This document shows, in pieces, positions 7,034-16,286 of a DNA stretch of 20,960 bases (position 1 is its first letter; every line of letters begins with the position of its first letter). This DNA comes from Chitinophagaceae bacterium. GTDB lineage: Bacteria > Bacteroidota > Bacteroidia > Chitinophagales > Chitinophagaceae. The DNA is taken from the NCBI GenBank assembly GCA_017882205.1, contig JADGPY010000214.1, positions 1 to 20,960 of the forward strand. Reading direction: 5' to 3'. The notes beneath the pieces were generated by a model. It had not been told where the DNA came from, ran no database searches, and was given only the letters and a program-made list of their open reading frames with translations. Made by a program: the position numbers and the translations under genes.

Positions 7034-8496
7034 TGAAAATACTGCAGGAAATAATGAAGAATATAGAAATCATCTCAAAAGTCGGAGAGGTGAGTGAGGT
7101 GTATGACTTACAGATCGACTCCAGGAAAATCTCTGCAGGCTCATGTTTTATTGCTATAAAAGGAAGCAGCACTGATGGGCACTTACATATAGGCAAAGCA
7201 ATTGAAAACGGAGCTGCAGTAATCGTTTGCCAGGATGCTCCAGCTTCAATTGTAGATGGCGTATGTTATATGATAGTTGAAAACAGCGCAGTTGCAGCAG
7301 GAATCATGGCACATAATTTTTATGGTAATCCTTCTGAAGCATTGAAACTTGTAGGCGTTACAGGAACCAATGGCAAAACTACAATAGCCACTTTATTATT
7401 CAAATTATTTACAGCTCTTGGATATAAATGCGGCCTTATTAGTACAGTTCAGAACCAGGTAGGCGATGATATAATTCCTTCAACTCATACTACTCCGGAT
7501 GCTATTAGCCTGAATAGTTTATTAGCGAAGATGGTAGAAGAAAAGTGTAGCCATGTTTTTATGGAAGTTAGCTCACATGCCCTGGATCAACATCGTATAG
7601 CCGGCCTTCACTTTGTAGGTGGAATATTCAGCAATATCACTCATGACCATCTTGACTATCATAAAACATTTGATGAATATATTAAAGCAAAGAAAAAATT
7701 CTTTGATGAACTTTCTTCACGATCTTTTGCTATCAGCAATGCAGATGATAAGAGGGGGGCTATAATGCTTCAGACTTCATCTGCCAAAAAATATTTCTAC
7801 AGTCTTAAAACAATGGCCGATTTCAAAGGCAAGATCCTTGAGAATAGTATCACAGGCCTGCTTATGACTATTAATGATATTGAGGTTCATTTCAGGATGA
7901 TAGGCAGTTTCAATGCATACAATCTCTTAGCAGTATTCGGCGCAGCTGTTTGCATGGGGGAAGATAAATTAACTGTATTACAGCTGTTAAGCGGCCTGGA
8001 AGGTGCGGAAGGAAGATTTGAATATATGGTTTCACTTAAGGAAAAGGTGATTGGAATAATAGATTATGCACATACACCTGATGCATTGTTGAATGTGCTG
8101 ACAACAATTAAAAGGCTTAGACAAGGGCACGAGGTTATTGTTACGGTAGTTGGATGTGGTGGAGATAGGGATAAAACAAAGAGGCCGATTATGGCTGAGG
8201 TGGCTTGTGAATACAGTAATAAAATAATTTTTACTTCCGACAATCCAAGAAGTGAGGATCCAATGCAAATAATTAAGGATATGGAAAGCGGCGTGAATGT
8301 GAGCTGCAAGAGAAAATGCATTTCGATTGTTGACAGGAAAGAAGCGATAAAAACTGCCGTTAGCTTATCTAAAACTGAAGATATTGTATTGGTAGCGGGG
8401 AAGGGACACGAAAAATACCAGGAAATTAAAGGAGTGAAATACCCTTTTGATGACAAAGCTGTTTTATTGGAAATGTTTCAATTATTGGATAAATAA
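7033..8496 (+). CDS. murE: UDP-MurNAc-tripeptide ligase, meso-diaminopimelate-adding
   Basis: Cytoplasmic Mur ligase that adds the third amino acid to UDP-MurNAc-L-Ala-D-Glu using ATP. 487 residues, normal length. An N-terminal UDP-binding domain (DSRKISAGSCFIAIKG, about 29-44) leads to the ATP loop GTNGKTT (111-117), the HTTPDA segment (151-156), EVSSHALDQHR (177-187), ITHDHLDYH (201-209) and a YIKAKK stretch containing the probable carbamylated lysine. DNPR (402-405) marks specificity for meso-diaminopimelate rather than lysine. The start is GTG at 7033, overlapping the ftsI stop. An ATG at 7054 is possible, but the residues from GTG fit the expected N-terminus of related MurE proteins. murF, which follows murE in E. 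coli, is absent here. Confidence 0.96.
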   Translation: MKILQEIMKNIEIISKVGEVSEVYDLQIDSRKISAGSCFIAIKGSSTDGHLHIGKAIENGAAVIVCQDAPASIVDGVCYMIVENSAVAAGIMAHNFYGNPSEALKLVGVTGTNGKTTIATLLFKLFTALGYKCGLISTVQNQVGDDIIPSTHTTPDAISLNSLLAKMVEEKCSHVFMEVSSHALDQHRIAGLHFVGGIFSNITHDHLDYHKTFDEYIKAKKKFFDELSSRSFAISNADDKRGAIMLQTSSAKKYFYSLKTMADFKGKILENSITGLLMTINDIEVHFRMIGSFNAYNLLAVFGAAVCMGEDKLTVLQLLSGLEGAEGRFEYMVSLKEKVIGIIDYAHTPDALLNVLTTIKRLRQGHEVIVTVVGCGGDRDKTKRPIMAEVACEYSNKIIFTSDNPRSEDPMQIIKDMESGVNVSCKRKCISIVDRKEAIKTAVSLSKTEDIVLVAGKGHEKYQEIKGVKYPFDDKAVLLEMFQLLDK

Positions 8497-8549
8497 TTTG
8501 GTGGTTGGGGTTAGGCGATTTTAACTATAAATGAATTAACGGACAACGG

Positions 8550-9854
8550 ATGCTATATCACCTTTTTAATTGGTTAACGAAAAATGGAATCAAATTCCCT
8601 GGTAGTGGGCTATTTCAGTTCATTACTTTTCGTGTATTGATGGCTGTTATACTTTCATTGGTGATCGCAACTGTATTTGGAAAGAGGCTTATCAATTTTT
8701 TAAAGAAAAAGCAGATCGGTGAATCCGTTCGTGACCTTGGTTTACAGGGTGAAAAGCAAAAGACAGGTACTCCAACGATGGGTGGTATAATTATTTTGCT
8801 GGCTATCCTCATTCCTACGCTGTTACTGGCTAATCTTAATAAGGTCTATGTTCGGCTCATGATACTCAGCACTCTATGGCTGGGAGTGATTGGTTTTATA
8901 GACGACTATTTGAAAATAAAAGCTAAACGCATCGCGGCAACGAAAGGAATTGATTATAAAAAAACAGATGCTGATGGGCTCGCTGGGAAATTCAAAATAT
9001 TCGGACAGGTCATTCTTGGTATCATTATCGGGGCAACTCTTTATTTCAATCCCAATGTGGTTGTAAAAAGAGAGGTGCTCACTAGTAATTTGGACTCTCA
9101 GTGGACACGTCAGAGAGGGGAAAAGCTAATAAAGTTCGATACTTTATTCACAGAGGGAAAGGTGCACAGGTTTGTAACAGTGAAAACCCCCATCACCACA
9201 ATACCATTCGTAAAGACCCATGAATTTAACTATGCCAAACTTTTACCAAAGAGTTGGGAAAATTATACTTACATCCTGTACATCCTGATTGTAATTTTTA
9301 TAGTAACAGCAGTGTCTAATGGTGCCAATATTACTGATGGGCTAGATGGGCTTGCTACAGGAGTGAGTGCGATAATTGGCCTTTGCCTGGGGGTCTTCAT
9401 TTTTGTTAGCGGAGATGCTCCCATAGCAGATTATCTCAACATAATGTACATACCAAACCTAAGTGAGCTTTCCATATTTGTAGCTGCATTTGTGGGAGCC
9501 TGTGTCGGATTTCTTTGGTACAATGCATACCCTGCACAAGTATTCATGGGGGACACGGGAAGCCTGGCATTGGGCGGAATCATTGCTTCTCTGGCGATTA
9601 TTGTAAGGAAGGAATTACTGATACCTATTTTCTGCTTTGTGTTTTTAGTTGAGAATATCAGTGTGATGTTGCAGGTAGGGTATTTTAAATATACAAAAAG
9701 AAAGTATGGCGAAGGGAGAAGGATATTTCTGATGAGCCCCTTGCACCATCACTACCAAAAACTTGGATACCATGAAAGTAAAATTGCAGTGAGGTTTTGG
9801 GTAATAACAATTCTTTCAGTGGTATTCGCAGTAGTGACATTGAAACTGAGATAG
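8550..9854 (+). CDS. mraY: Phospho-N-acetylmuramoyl-pentapeptide-transferase
   Basis: Polytopic inner-membrane enzyme that transfers phospho-MurNAc-pentapeptide from UDP to undecaprenyl phosphate, forming lipid I. 434 residues against about 360 in E. coli. Motifs seen are TPTMGG (74-79), the metal-binding D118-D119 in IDDYLK, NGANITDGLDGLA (257-269), FMGDTGSLALGG (332-343) and the HHH of PLHHHYQKLG (399-401). The extra length is mainly a non-hydrophobic insert at about 167-235 between two membrane segments, with several charged residues; longer MraY proteins of this kind occur in Bacteroidota (recalled, not searched). It starts 53 bases after murE and ends six bases before murD. Confidence 0.97.
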   Translation: MLYHLFNWLTKNGIKFPGSGLFQFITFRVLMAVILSLVIATVFGKRLINFLKKKQIGESVRDLGLQGEKQKTGTPTMGGIIILLAILIPTLLLANLNKVYVRLMILSTLWLGVIGFIDDYLKIKAKRIAATKGIDYKKTDADGLAGKFKIFGQVILGIIIGATLYFNPNVVVKREVLTSNLDSQWTRQRGEKLIKFDTLFTEGKVHRFVTVKTPITTIPFVKTHEFNYAKLLPKSWENYTYILYILIVIFIVTAVSNGANITDGLDGLATGVSAIIGLCLGVFIFVSGDAPIADYLNIMYIPNLSELSIFVAAFVGACVGFLWYNAYPAQVFMGDTGSLALGGIIASLAIIVRKELLIPIFCFVFLVENISVMLQVGYFKYTKRKYGEGRRIFLMSPLHHHYQKLGYHESKIAVRFWVITILSVVFAVVTLKLR

Positions 9855-9860
9855 AACGTA

Positions 9861-11201
9861 ATGGAAAACAAGATGGTCATATTAGGGGCAGGAGAAAGTG
9901 GGGTGGGTGCAGCTTTGTTGGGGAAATTAAAAGGGTTCGATGTTTTTGTATCAGATGAAGGCACGATTCAATCATTGTATAAAAAGGAACTTGAACAACA
10001 TGCAATTGAATATGAAGAAGGGAAGCATACAGAAGAAAGAATACTGGCTGCCGACCTTGTTGTAAAAAGCCCCGGCATTGGTGATAAGAATGAGCTCGTA
10101 AAAAAAATCCGGGCAAAAAGAATTGAGTTGATCAGTGAAATTGAGCTCGGATATAGATATAAAGGGAAAAGTAAAATAATTGCTATAACCGGAAGTAATG
10201 GAAAAAGTACAACAACCGCTTTGATCTACCACATCTGTGAGACCGCAGGGTTAAGTTGTGCACTTGTTGGTAACATAGGGTATTCTTTTGCTAAGCAGGT
10301 AGCTGAAGATCCTAAAGACATATATGTGGCAGAGATAAGTTCTTTTCAGTTGGACGATGTTAACAGTTTTAGACCTGACATTGCGATCTTAACCAATATC
10401 ACCGAAGATCACCTTGACAGGTATGAATACAAGTTTGAAAATTATGTGAAAAGTAAATTCAGGATAACAGAAAATCAAACAGGAGAAGATGTATTTATTT
10501 ATAACCTCGATGATAAAGTAATAGAAAAATATATAAATCAATTTTCAATCAAGTCTAACACATTACCATTTACAATGAATAAACCATTACCACAAGGTGC
10601 TTACCTGATGAACGCAAATGTTCATTTAAAATGGAAGCTGGAGGAAATGATAATGAACGTTGCAGATTTTGCTATCAAGGGGAAGCATAATCGATACAAT
10701 ACAATGGCCGCAGGCCTTACTGCATTGGTGATGGATATTCGAAAGGAATATATCCGTGAAGCAGTTCAAACGTTTGCCAGCCTTGAGCACCGTATGGAAC
10801 CGGTTGCTACAATAAGAGGGATTGAGTTTATTAATGACAGTAAAGCAACCAATGTAAATAGTACATGGTATGCACTTGAGAGTATGGAAAAACCCACCAT
10901 TTTGATCCTGGGTGGGGTTGATAAGGGAAATGATTATTCTTCCATTAAGGAACTCGTGAAAGAAAAGGTAAAAGCGATTATCTGCATGGGAGTTGATAAT
11001 CGGAAGATCCATGAAGCTTTCGGAAATGAAGTTGAACTGATTGTAAACACCAATAACGCAAAAGATGCGGTGCAATCTGCATTTCATTTTGCCAATAAAG
11101 GAGATGTTGTTTTACTATCTCCTGCATGTGCAAGCTTCGACCTGTTTAAAAATTATGAGGACAGGGGGAATCAATTTAAGCAGGCTGTGAAGGAATTGTA
11201 A
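9861..11201 (+). CDS. murD: UDP-N-acetylmuramoyl-L-alanine--D-glutamate ligase
   Basis: Cytoplasmic Mur ligase that adds D-glutamate to UDP-MurNAc-L-Ala with ATP. 446 residues, normal for MurD. The N-terminal Rossmann-like UMA-binding domain opens with VILGAGESGVGAAL (6-19). The ATP-binding loop is GSNGKST (111-117), followed by AEISSFQLD, LTNITEDHLDR and the YVKSKF stretch that should hold the carbamylated lysine. The C-terminal domain has FINDSKATN and LLSPACASFDLF, both diagnostic of MurD. It is six bases behind mraY and 20 bases ahead of ftsW, so clearly the same operon. Confidence 0.97.
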   Translation: MENKMVILGAGESGVGAALLGKLKGFDVFVSDEGTIQSLYKKELEQHAIEYEEGKHTEERILAADLVVKSPGIGDKNELVKKIRAKRIELISEIELGYRYKGKSKIIAITGSNGKSTTTALIYHICETAGLSCALVGNIGYSFAKQVAEDPKDIYVAEISSFQLDDVNSFRPDIAILTNITEDHLDRYEYKFENYVKSKFRITENQTGEDVFIYNLDDKVIEKYINQFSIKSNTLPFTMNKPLPQGAYLMNANVHLKWKLEEMIMNVADFAIKGKHNRYNTMAAGLTALVMDIRKEYIREAVQTFASLEHRMEPVATIRGIEFINDSKATNVNSTWYALESMEKPTILILGGVDKGNDYSSIKELVKEKVKAIICMGVDNRKIHEAFGNEVELIVNTNNAKDAVQSAFHFANKGDVVLLSPACASFDLFKNYEDRGNQFKQAVKEL

Positions 11202-11221
11202 TCTTAAGTATTTAAACAATT

Positions 11222-12487
11222 ATGATCGATTCAGGACAAATACAACCAAATGAATTTTCTGCCTTCCAGGGGGTAAAGGGAAATTTCCTGAATCGAACCA
11301 AAGGCGATAGGGTTATTTGGGCAATCGTTGTATTACTTACTATTGTAAGCATACTCGTTGTATACAGCAGTGTAGGATCTCTTGCATACAAAATGAACAA
11401 AAGCACTGAAAGTTATTTGTTTAAACAGGTGGCATTTATAACGCTTGGCGTCTTGATCATATATTTTGCACACAGAGTGAATTACACCATCTATTCCAGG
11501 GTGGCAACAATTTTATTTTTAGTATCAATTCCACTTTTATTTTACACCCTTAAGTTTGGAAGCAGCATTAATGAGGCAAATCGATGGATCAAACTGCCTG
11601 TAATCAACATGACATTTCAAACATCAGATCTTGCAAGGCTTGCACTGTTCATGTATATCAGCAGGCAACTCAGCCGGAAACAAAAAGTAATTAAGAACTT
11701 TAAAAAAGGATTTCTGCCTTTGATCTTCCCGGTAATAATTATTTGCTTATTAATAGCTCCGGCCAATCTATCAACTGCATTACTTATTGGTGGAACGAGC
11801 CTGATACTGATGTTCATTGGAAGAGTAAGTACAAAGCATATTCTCATGGTTGTTGGTTCGGCCCTCATCCCGCTTCTGTTTCTTGTAATCGTTTCGAAAC
11901 ATTATTACAATAGGCAAGAACACAAGTGCAAAGAACTTCCTTCGGTTTTGAATTTCGGCAGGATGCCAACATGGATCAGAAGAGTCCAGGATTTTATGTA
12001 TGCGGATAAAGCTGAAGCATCTTACCAGGTGCAACAAGCGAAGATTGCAATTGCATCGGGTGGATGGCTGGGAAAAGGACCTGGTAAAAGTGAACAACGA
12101 AACTTCCTGCCGCATCCTTATAGTGATTTTATTTTCGCAATAATTATTGAGGAATATGGGCTGATTGGTGGTGCGTTTATCATACTTATCTACCTGCTGT
12201 TTCTTTTCCGGAGTATCAGGATTTTTCAAAGATGCCCCTATGCATTTGGGGCATTTCTTGCGGTGGCCCTGAGCTTTACATTAGTGATCCAGGCAATGGT
12301 GAATATGGCGGTGAATGTAAATATTTTTCCTACCACTGGGGTCACTTTGCCCCTGGTGAGCATGGGAGGCAGCAGTCTATGGTTTACCTGTTTTGCAATA
12401 GGAATTATTTTAAGCGTGGCAAGGAACGTAGAACAAATGGAAGGGGATGTAATTGTTGAACCTAAAACAGATCCGCTTGTAAGCTAA
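11222..12487 (+). CDS. ftsW: FtsW, septal peptidoglycan glycosyltransferase (SEDS family)
   Basis: Polytopic SEDS-family protein that polymerises lipid II into glycan strands at the septum in a complex with FtsI. 421 residues with about ten hydrophobic segments starting near residue 34. Family marks seen are the R-W-I-K-L segment after NEANR, the loop PYSDFIFAIIIEEYGLIGG, and the C-terminal NVNIFPTTGVTLPLVSMGG stretch with SSLW after it. It sits between murD and murG, the usual FtsW position, which favours FtsW over its elongation paralogue RodA. The stop TAA abuts the murG ATG directly (TAAATG). Confidence 0.96.
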   Translation: MIDSGQIQPNEFSAFQGVKGNFLNRTKGDRVIWAIVVLLTIVSILVVYSSVGSLAYKMNKSTESYLFKQVAFITLGVLIIYFAHRVNYTIYSRVATILFLVSIPLLFYTLKFGSSINEANRWIKLPVINMTFQTSDLARLALFMYISRQLSRKQKVIKNFKKGFLPLIFPVIIICLLIAPANLSTALLIGGTSLILMFIGRVSTKHILMVVGSALIPLLFLVIVSKHYYNRQEHKCKELPSVLNFGRMPTWIRRVQDFMYADKAEASYQVQQAKIAIASGGWLGKGPGKSEQRNFLPHPYSDFIFAIIIEEYGLIGGAFIILIYLLFLFRSIRIFQRCPYAFGAFLAVALSFTLVIQAMVNMAVNVNIFPTTGVTLPLVSMGGSSLWFTCFAIGIILSVARNVEQMEGDVIVEPKTDPLVS

Positions 12488-13636
12488 ATGGAAAATGAAG
12501 CATACATAGAATTTCTCAAGTCAGCACATTTTAAAGGGGCTAGTAGCCTGCATGTTATTATTGCGGGGGGAGGCACCGGTGGCCATATTTTCCCTGCCGT
12601 TGCAATTGCTAATGCATTGAAAAAACAACACCCAACGATCGAAATACTTTTTGTAGGTGCAGAGGGTAAAATGGAAATGGATAAAGTTCCTGAAGCGGGA
12701 TTCAAGATAGTAGGGTTGTACATTGCTGGATATAATAGAAGTTCTTTCATTAAAAATATTACCCTGCCATTCAAGTTGGCCAGAAGTTTTTACCAGGTTA
12801 GAAAAATATTAAAAGCTTTCAAACCGGATGCTGTGATTGGGGTAGGAGGATATTCGAGTTTTCCTGTATTAAGATTAGCACAGACTATAAACATTCCCAC
12901 ATTTATTCTCGAAAGCAATTCTTATGCAGGCAAAAGCAACCAGATGCTTGCAAAAAAAGCTGTAAAAATATTTGTTGCATCTTATGGAATGGAAAAGTTT
13001 TTTCCTGCCGATAAACTTTTTATGACAGGTAATCCGGTGAGAAGTATTTTTTCTGAACCAATGATATCCAGGAAATCCGCTCTCGATTTTTTTGGTCTGA
13101 AAGAAGATTTTAAAACGGTGCTTGTTATAGGTGGAAGCCTTGGCGCAAGAAGCATCAACGAAGTTTTAAGAAAGAATATCCATTTTTTCAAGAATAATAA
13201 TTTGCAACTTATCTGGCAGACAGGTAAAGAGTATGCTAAAACTGCTGCATCGATAGAAGAAGAGCAAAGTAATATCTGGACCGGAGCCTTTATCAATAAT
13301 ATGGCCGCTGCCTATGCTGCTGCAGATTTTGTTATCTCGCGATCAGGTGCAATGGTGGTTTCAGAGATAAGTGTGATAGCAAAGCCTGTAATTTTTGTTC
13401 CTTATCCACATGCCGCAGAGGATCATCAAACCGCAAATGCAAATGCCCTGGTTCAAAATAAGGCTGCTTTAATGGTGAATGATAAGGAGATAGATGAAAA
13501 ATTGATGGATACGCTGCAAATGCTGGTTAATGACCCCGCTCTTGCAAATGATATGAAACAAAATATTGCCAGGTATGGAAACAAAAATGCTGACGAACTT
13601 ATCGCAAAAGAAATTTTAAAAGATATCAATGTTTGA
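12488..13636 (+). CDS. murG: UDP-GlcNAc:lipid I N-acetylglucosaminyltransferase
   Basis: Peripheral inner-membrane GT-B glycosyltransferase (family GT28) that adds GlcNAc to lipid I to make lipid II. 382 residues. The first glycine-rich loop is GGGTGGH (27-33), a second glycine loop GGSLGAR lies in the C-terminal half, and the UDP-GlcNAc site has SRSGAMVVSEI and the PYPHAAEDHQTANA stretch. The N-terminus carries about 20 residues before the usual start of the fold; no other ATG lies between, and the ATG abuts the ftsW stop, so the extension is kept. The end overlaps murC by eight bases (ATGTTTGA). Confidence 0.97.
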   Translation: MENEAYIEFLKSAHFKGASSLHVIIAGGGTGGHIFPAVAIANALKKQHPTIEILFVGAEGKMEMDKVPEAGFKIVGLYIAGYNRSSFIKNITLPFKLARSFYQVRKILKAFKPDAVIGVGGYSSFPVLRLAQTINIPTFILESNSYAGKSNQMLAKKAVKIFVASYGMEKFFPADKLFMTGNPVRSIFSEPMISRKSALDFFGLKEDFKTVLVIGGSLGARSINEVLRKNIHFFKNNNLQLIWQTGKEYAKTAASIEEEQSNIWTGAFINNMAAAYAAADFVISRSGAMVVSEISVIAKPVIFVPYPHAAEDHQTANANALVQNKAALMVNDKEIDEKLMDTLQMLVNDPALANDMKQNIARYGNKNADELIAKEILKDINV

Positions 13637-15053
13637 TCCGGAAAAAATAACAAGGATTTATTTCATTGGCATAGGTGGCATTGGTATGAGTGCCATTGCA
13701 AGATATTTTCATGAGAAAGGTACAGTAGTGAGTGGGTATGATAAAACACCAACATCGCTCACAAGAGAAATGGAAAAAGAAGGTATTACTATTCACTATG
13801 TAGACAACATTGCTCTGCTTGACAAAGAGGCCGAGTTGGTGGTATATACTCCTGCAATTCCTCTCGATCACAGTGAGTTGACATTTTTCCAGGTAAACAA
13901 TTATTTATTATTGAAGCGAAGTGAGGTACTTGGAATCATTACAAAGGGAAAATTTAGCATTTGCATAGCAGGCACACATGGCAAAACAACCATCAGCACT
14001 ATGATCGCGCATATTCTTCGGGATAGCAATTATGGATGCAATGCTTTCCTTGGCGGTATCTCAGTGAATTACGGCACAAACTTCTGGAGTAACAAGAAAA
14101 AAGTTTGTGTTGTAGAAGCGGATGAATATGACCGAAGCTTTTTAAAACTTAATCCTGATATGGCCGTCATTTCTTCAATGGATCCGGATCACCTTGAGAT
14201 CTATGGTGATGAGAAGGGTATGCAACAGGGCTTCATTGAGTTTTCTGAAAGAATAAAATCCGGCGGAGTTCTCATCAGTAAATATGGTTTGCAGAGATCG
14301 GATGATTTAAAAGCTCCAACCCATATTCGTTATAGTCTACAAAATGATGCTGCCGATGCATATGCAACTAATATTACGATGAGCAATGGCTCTTATTGTT
14401 TTGATGTGATGCAATTGGATTGGATGGTTGATAAAGTTGTTTTGAATATGGGTGGAATGCATAATGTTGAAAACGCCGTAGCTGCTATAACCGTCGCACA
14501 TTATCTTAATATTGAAAATGATTCAATTAAAAAAGCGATTGGTAATTTCAGAGGCGTTAAAAGAAGATTCGAATACATCATCGCTCCTTTCGGCAGTGTT
14601 TATACCTCTTTGAATAAAAGGGTAGATAATGATGACATTATCTTCATTGATGATTATGCGCATCATCCCCAGGAATTGCGTGCATTGGTCAACGGAGCAA
14701 AAAGTCTCTTTAGGAATAGGAAGTGTACCATCATCTTTCAGCCACACCTTTTTAGTCGCACAAGGGATCTTGCTACTGAGTTTGCTGCAGCTCTTGACTT
14801 AGCCGATGAAGTGATAATATTACCCATTTATCCTGCGCGGGAGATGCCCATAGAAGGAATTACAAGTAAAATGATCGCAAAGGAGATGACGCTGGAAAAC
14901 AAGTACATTTTTACAAAAGATGAATTATTATCATGGATATCATCACAGCAAAATATTGAATTGCTTATTACTGCTGGAGCAGGAGATATAGATCAACTAA
15001 TTAAACCAATTCATGCAATAATTGAAGAAAAGAATTATACTAATAATGACTGA
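13629..15053 (+). CDS. murC: UDP-N-acetylmuramate--L-alanine ligase
   Basis: First of the Mur ligases; attaches L-alanine to UDP-MurNAc with ATP in the cytoplasm. 474 residues. The N-terminal substrate-binding domain has YFIGIGGIGMSAIA (11-24). The ATP loop is GTHGKTT (115-121), followed by EADEYDRSF and SSMDPDHLEIYG, both specific to MurC. The C-terminal domain has FIDDYAHHP and QPHLFSRT, again MurC signatures. It overlaps murG by eight bases at the front and ftsQ by eight bases at the back. ddl, which sits between murC and ftsQ in E. coli, is missing. Confidence 0.97.
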   Translation: MFDPEKITRIYFIGIGGIGMSAIARYFHEKGTVVSGYDKTPTSLTREMEKEGITIHYVDNIALLDKEAELVVYTPAIPLDHSELTFFQVNNYLLLKRSEVLGIITKGKFSICIAGTHGKTTISTMIAHILRDSNYGCNAFLGGISVNYGTNFWSNKKKVCVVEADEYDRSFLKLNPDMAVISSMDPDHLEIYGDEKGMQQGFIEFSERIKSGGVLISKYGLQRSDDLKAPTHIRYSLQNDAADAYATNITMSNGSYCFDVMQLDWMVDKVVLNMGGMHNVENAVAAITVAHYLNIENDSIKKAIGNFRGVKRRFEYIIAPFGSVYTSLNKRVDNDDIIFIDDYAHHPQELRALVNGAKSLFRNRKCTIIFQPHLFSRTRDLATEFAAALDLADEVIILPIYPAREMPIEGITSKMIAKEMTLENKYIFTKDELLSWISSQQNIELLITAGAGDIDQLIKPIHAIIEEKNYTNND

Positions 15054-16161
15054 GAGTAAACGATACACTTTTATAAAAATACTGGCTACCACTATATGGG
15101 TGTTGATCGGCATGGGTACCATAGTGTTATTGGTTGCTGCTATTAATAAAAAGAGAGGTGAACGCTGCAGGTTAGTTGATATAAACATCACCGGGGTTGA
15201 AAATAATTATTTCATTGATAAGATGGATGTAAATGCAATCCTGGGAAAATTCAGCGATAATAAATTAGAAGGAAAACCAATCAGTTCTTTTAATCTTTCC
15301 GCGATGGAGGGTGCATTGCAGAAAAACGAGTGGATAAAAAGCGCGGAATTGTATTTCGATAATAATGACATACTTAAAATTAATATCGTTGAACGTGAGC
15401 CCATTGCCAGGATATTCTGTAACAATGGATCATCATTTTATATCGATACTTCAAGGTTACGTTTACCGCTAAGCGAAAAATTCTCAGCAAGGGTACCAGT
15501 GTTCACAAATTTCCCCACTGAAAATATTGTTCTTTCAAAAGAGGACAGCAATCTTTTGGCCGGGATCAAAACATTAAGTGAATTTATTTTTAGAGATTCA
15601 TTCTGGATGGCACAAATTGAACAGGTTGATATTACACCCGAAAGAACTTTTGAGATGATCCCTAAAGTTGGGCAACAAGTAATTGTGTTTGGGGATGCAA
15701 ATAATTACAAACTAAAGTTTAACAACTTGTTACTTTTTTACCATCAAGTTGAGAGCAAGACAGGTTGGAATAAATATGCTAAAATCAATGTTCAATACGC
15801 AGGTCAAATAATCGCAGAAAAACGCGGAGTACAGGAGATTAAAATGGATTCGTTACGTACAATACAATTGATGAAACTACTGGTGGCAAATGCACTGAAG
15901 CAGGCAAATGATACCAGTCATAATGTTCAACTTGTACAGCCTCCGGAGGATAACATTATCCCGGCTCCAATCGTTGAAGATAATATTCCTGGTAAAAATA
16001 ATCCCGGAAAATCATCCACCCTGCTTTCTGCTGATCCAAAAAATCCACTAGCTAAAAAACCAATCACCCTTGCGAAGCCTGTAAAAAAAGCTACAGTAAA
16101 AAAACCGGTTGAACAACACCAGGATAAACCAAAACCAGCGGGAACTACTAATGATTATTAA
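15046..16161 (+). CDS. ftsQ: FtsQ/DivIB cell division protein
   Basis: Bitopic division protein that scaffolds FtsL/FtsB at the septum. 371 residues from ATG 15046: a short cytoplasmic N-terminus, one membrane segment (about 9-32), a POTRA-like domain (about 41-110: VDINITGVENNYF followed by a strand ending INIVEREPIARIF), a beta-rich FtsQ domain, and a low-complexity Lys/Pro/Thr tail over roughly the last 75 residues. A longer version from TTG 15022 exists but overlaps murC by 32 bases. The ATG gives an eight-base overlap (ATGACTGA), the same length as at murG/murC, and is preferred. Sequence conservation in this family is low; topology and location between murC and ftsA carry the call. Confidence 0.9.
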   Translation: MTESKRYTFIKILATTIWVLIGMGTIVLLVAAINKKRGERCRLVDINITGVENNYFIDKMDVNAILGKFSDNKLEGKPISSFNLSAMEGALQKNEWIKSAELYFDNNDILKINIVEREPIARIFCNNGSSFYIDTSRLRLPLSEKFSARVPVFTNFPTENIVLSKEDSNLLAGIKTLSEFIFRDSFWMAQIEQVDITPERTFEMIPKVGQQVIVFGDANNYKLKFNNLLLFYHQVESKTGWNKYAKINVQYAGQIIAEKRGVQEIKMDSLRTIQLMKLLVANALKQANDTSHNVQLVQPPEDNIIPAPIVEDNIPGKNNPGKSSTLLSADPKNPLAKKPITLAKPVKKATVKKPVEQHQDKPKPAGTTNDY

Positions 16162-16286
16162 AACTAATTGCTAAGAATTTTGACTATAAACAAAAATGAG
16201 GACAAGAAAAGGAAATGAATATCGGAATTTGATTAAAATGAAGAAACAAGGATTAATTAAACATACAACTTAAACAAAATACAACT

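Noticed and set aside
8064..8456. 130-codon open frame on the minus strand opposite murE
   Set aside because: Antisense to the conserved C-terminal domain of MurE, with no domain of its own.
10626..11087. 153-codon open frame on the minus strand opposite murD
   Set aside because: It lies wholly inside a murD gene with all motifs intact, and its translation is Cys/His/Ile-rich with no recognisable domain; a shadow of murD codon usage.
11780..12229. 149-codon open frame on the minus strand opposite ftsW
   Set aside because: Fully antisense to a clear SEDS protein; composition (many Asn, Arg, Thr) is typical of a shadow frame.
15022..15045. Upstream TTG start for ftsQ adding eight residues
   Set aside because: It would overlap murC by 32 bases; the ATG at 15046 gives an eight-base overlap like that at murG/murC and leaves a normal N-terminus.
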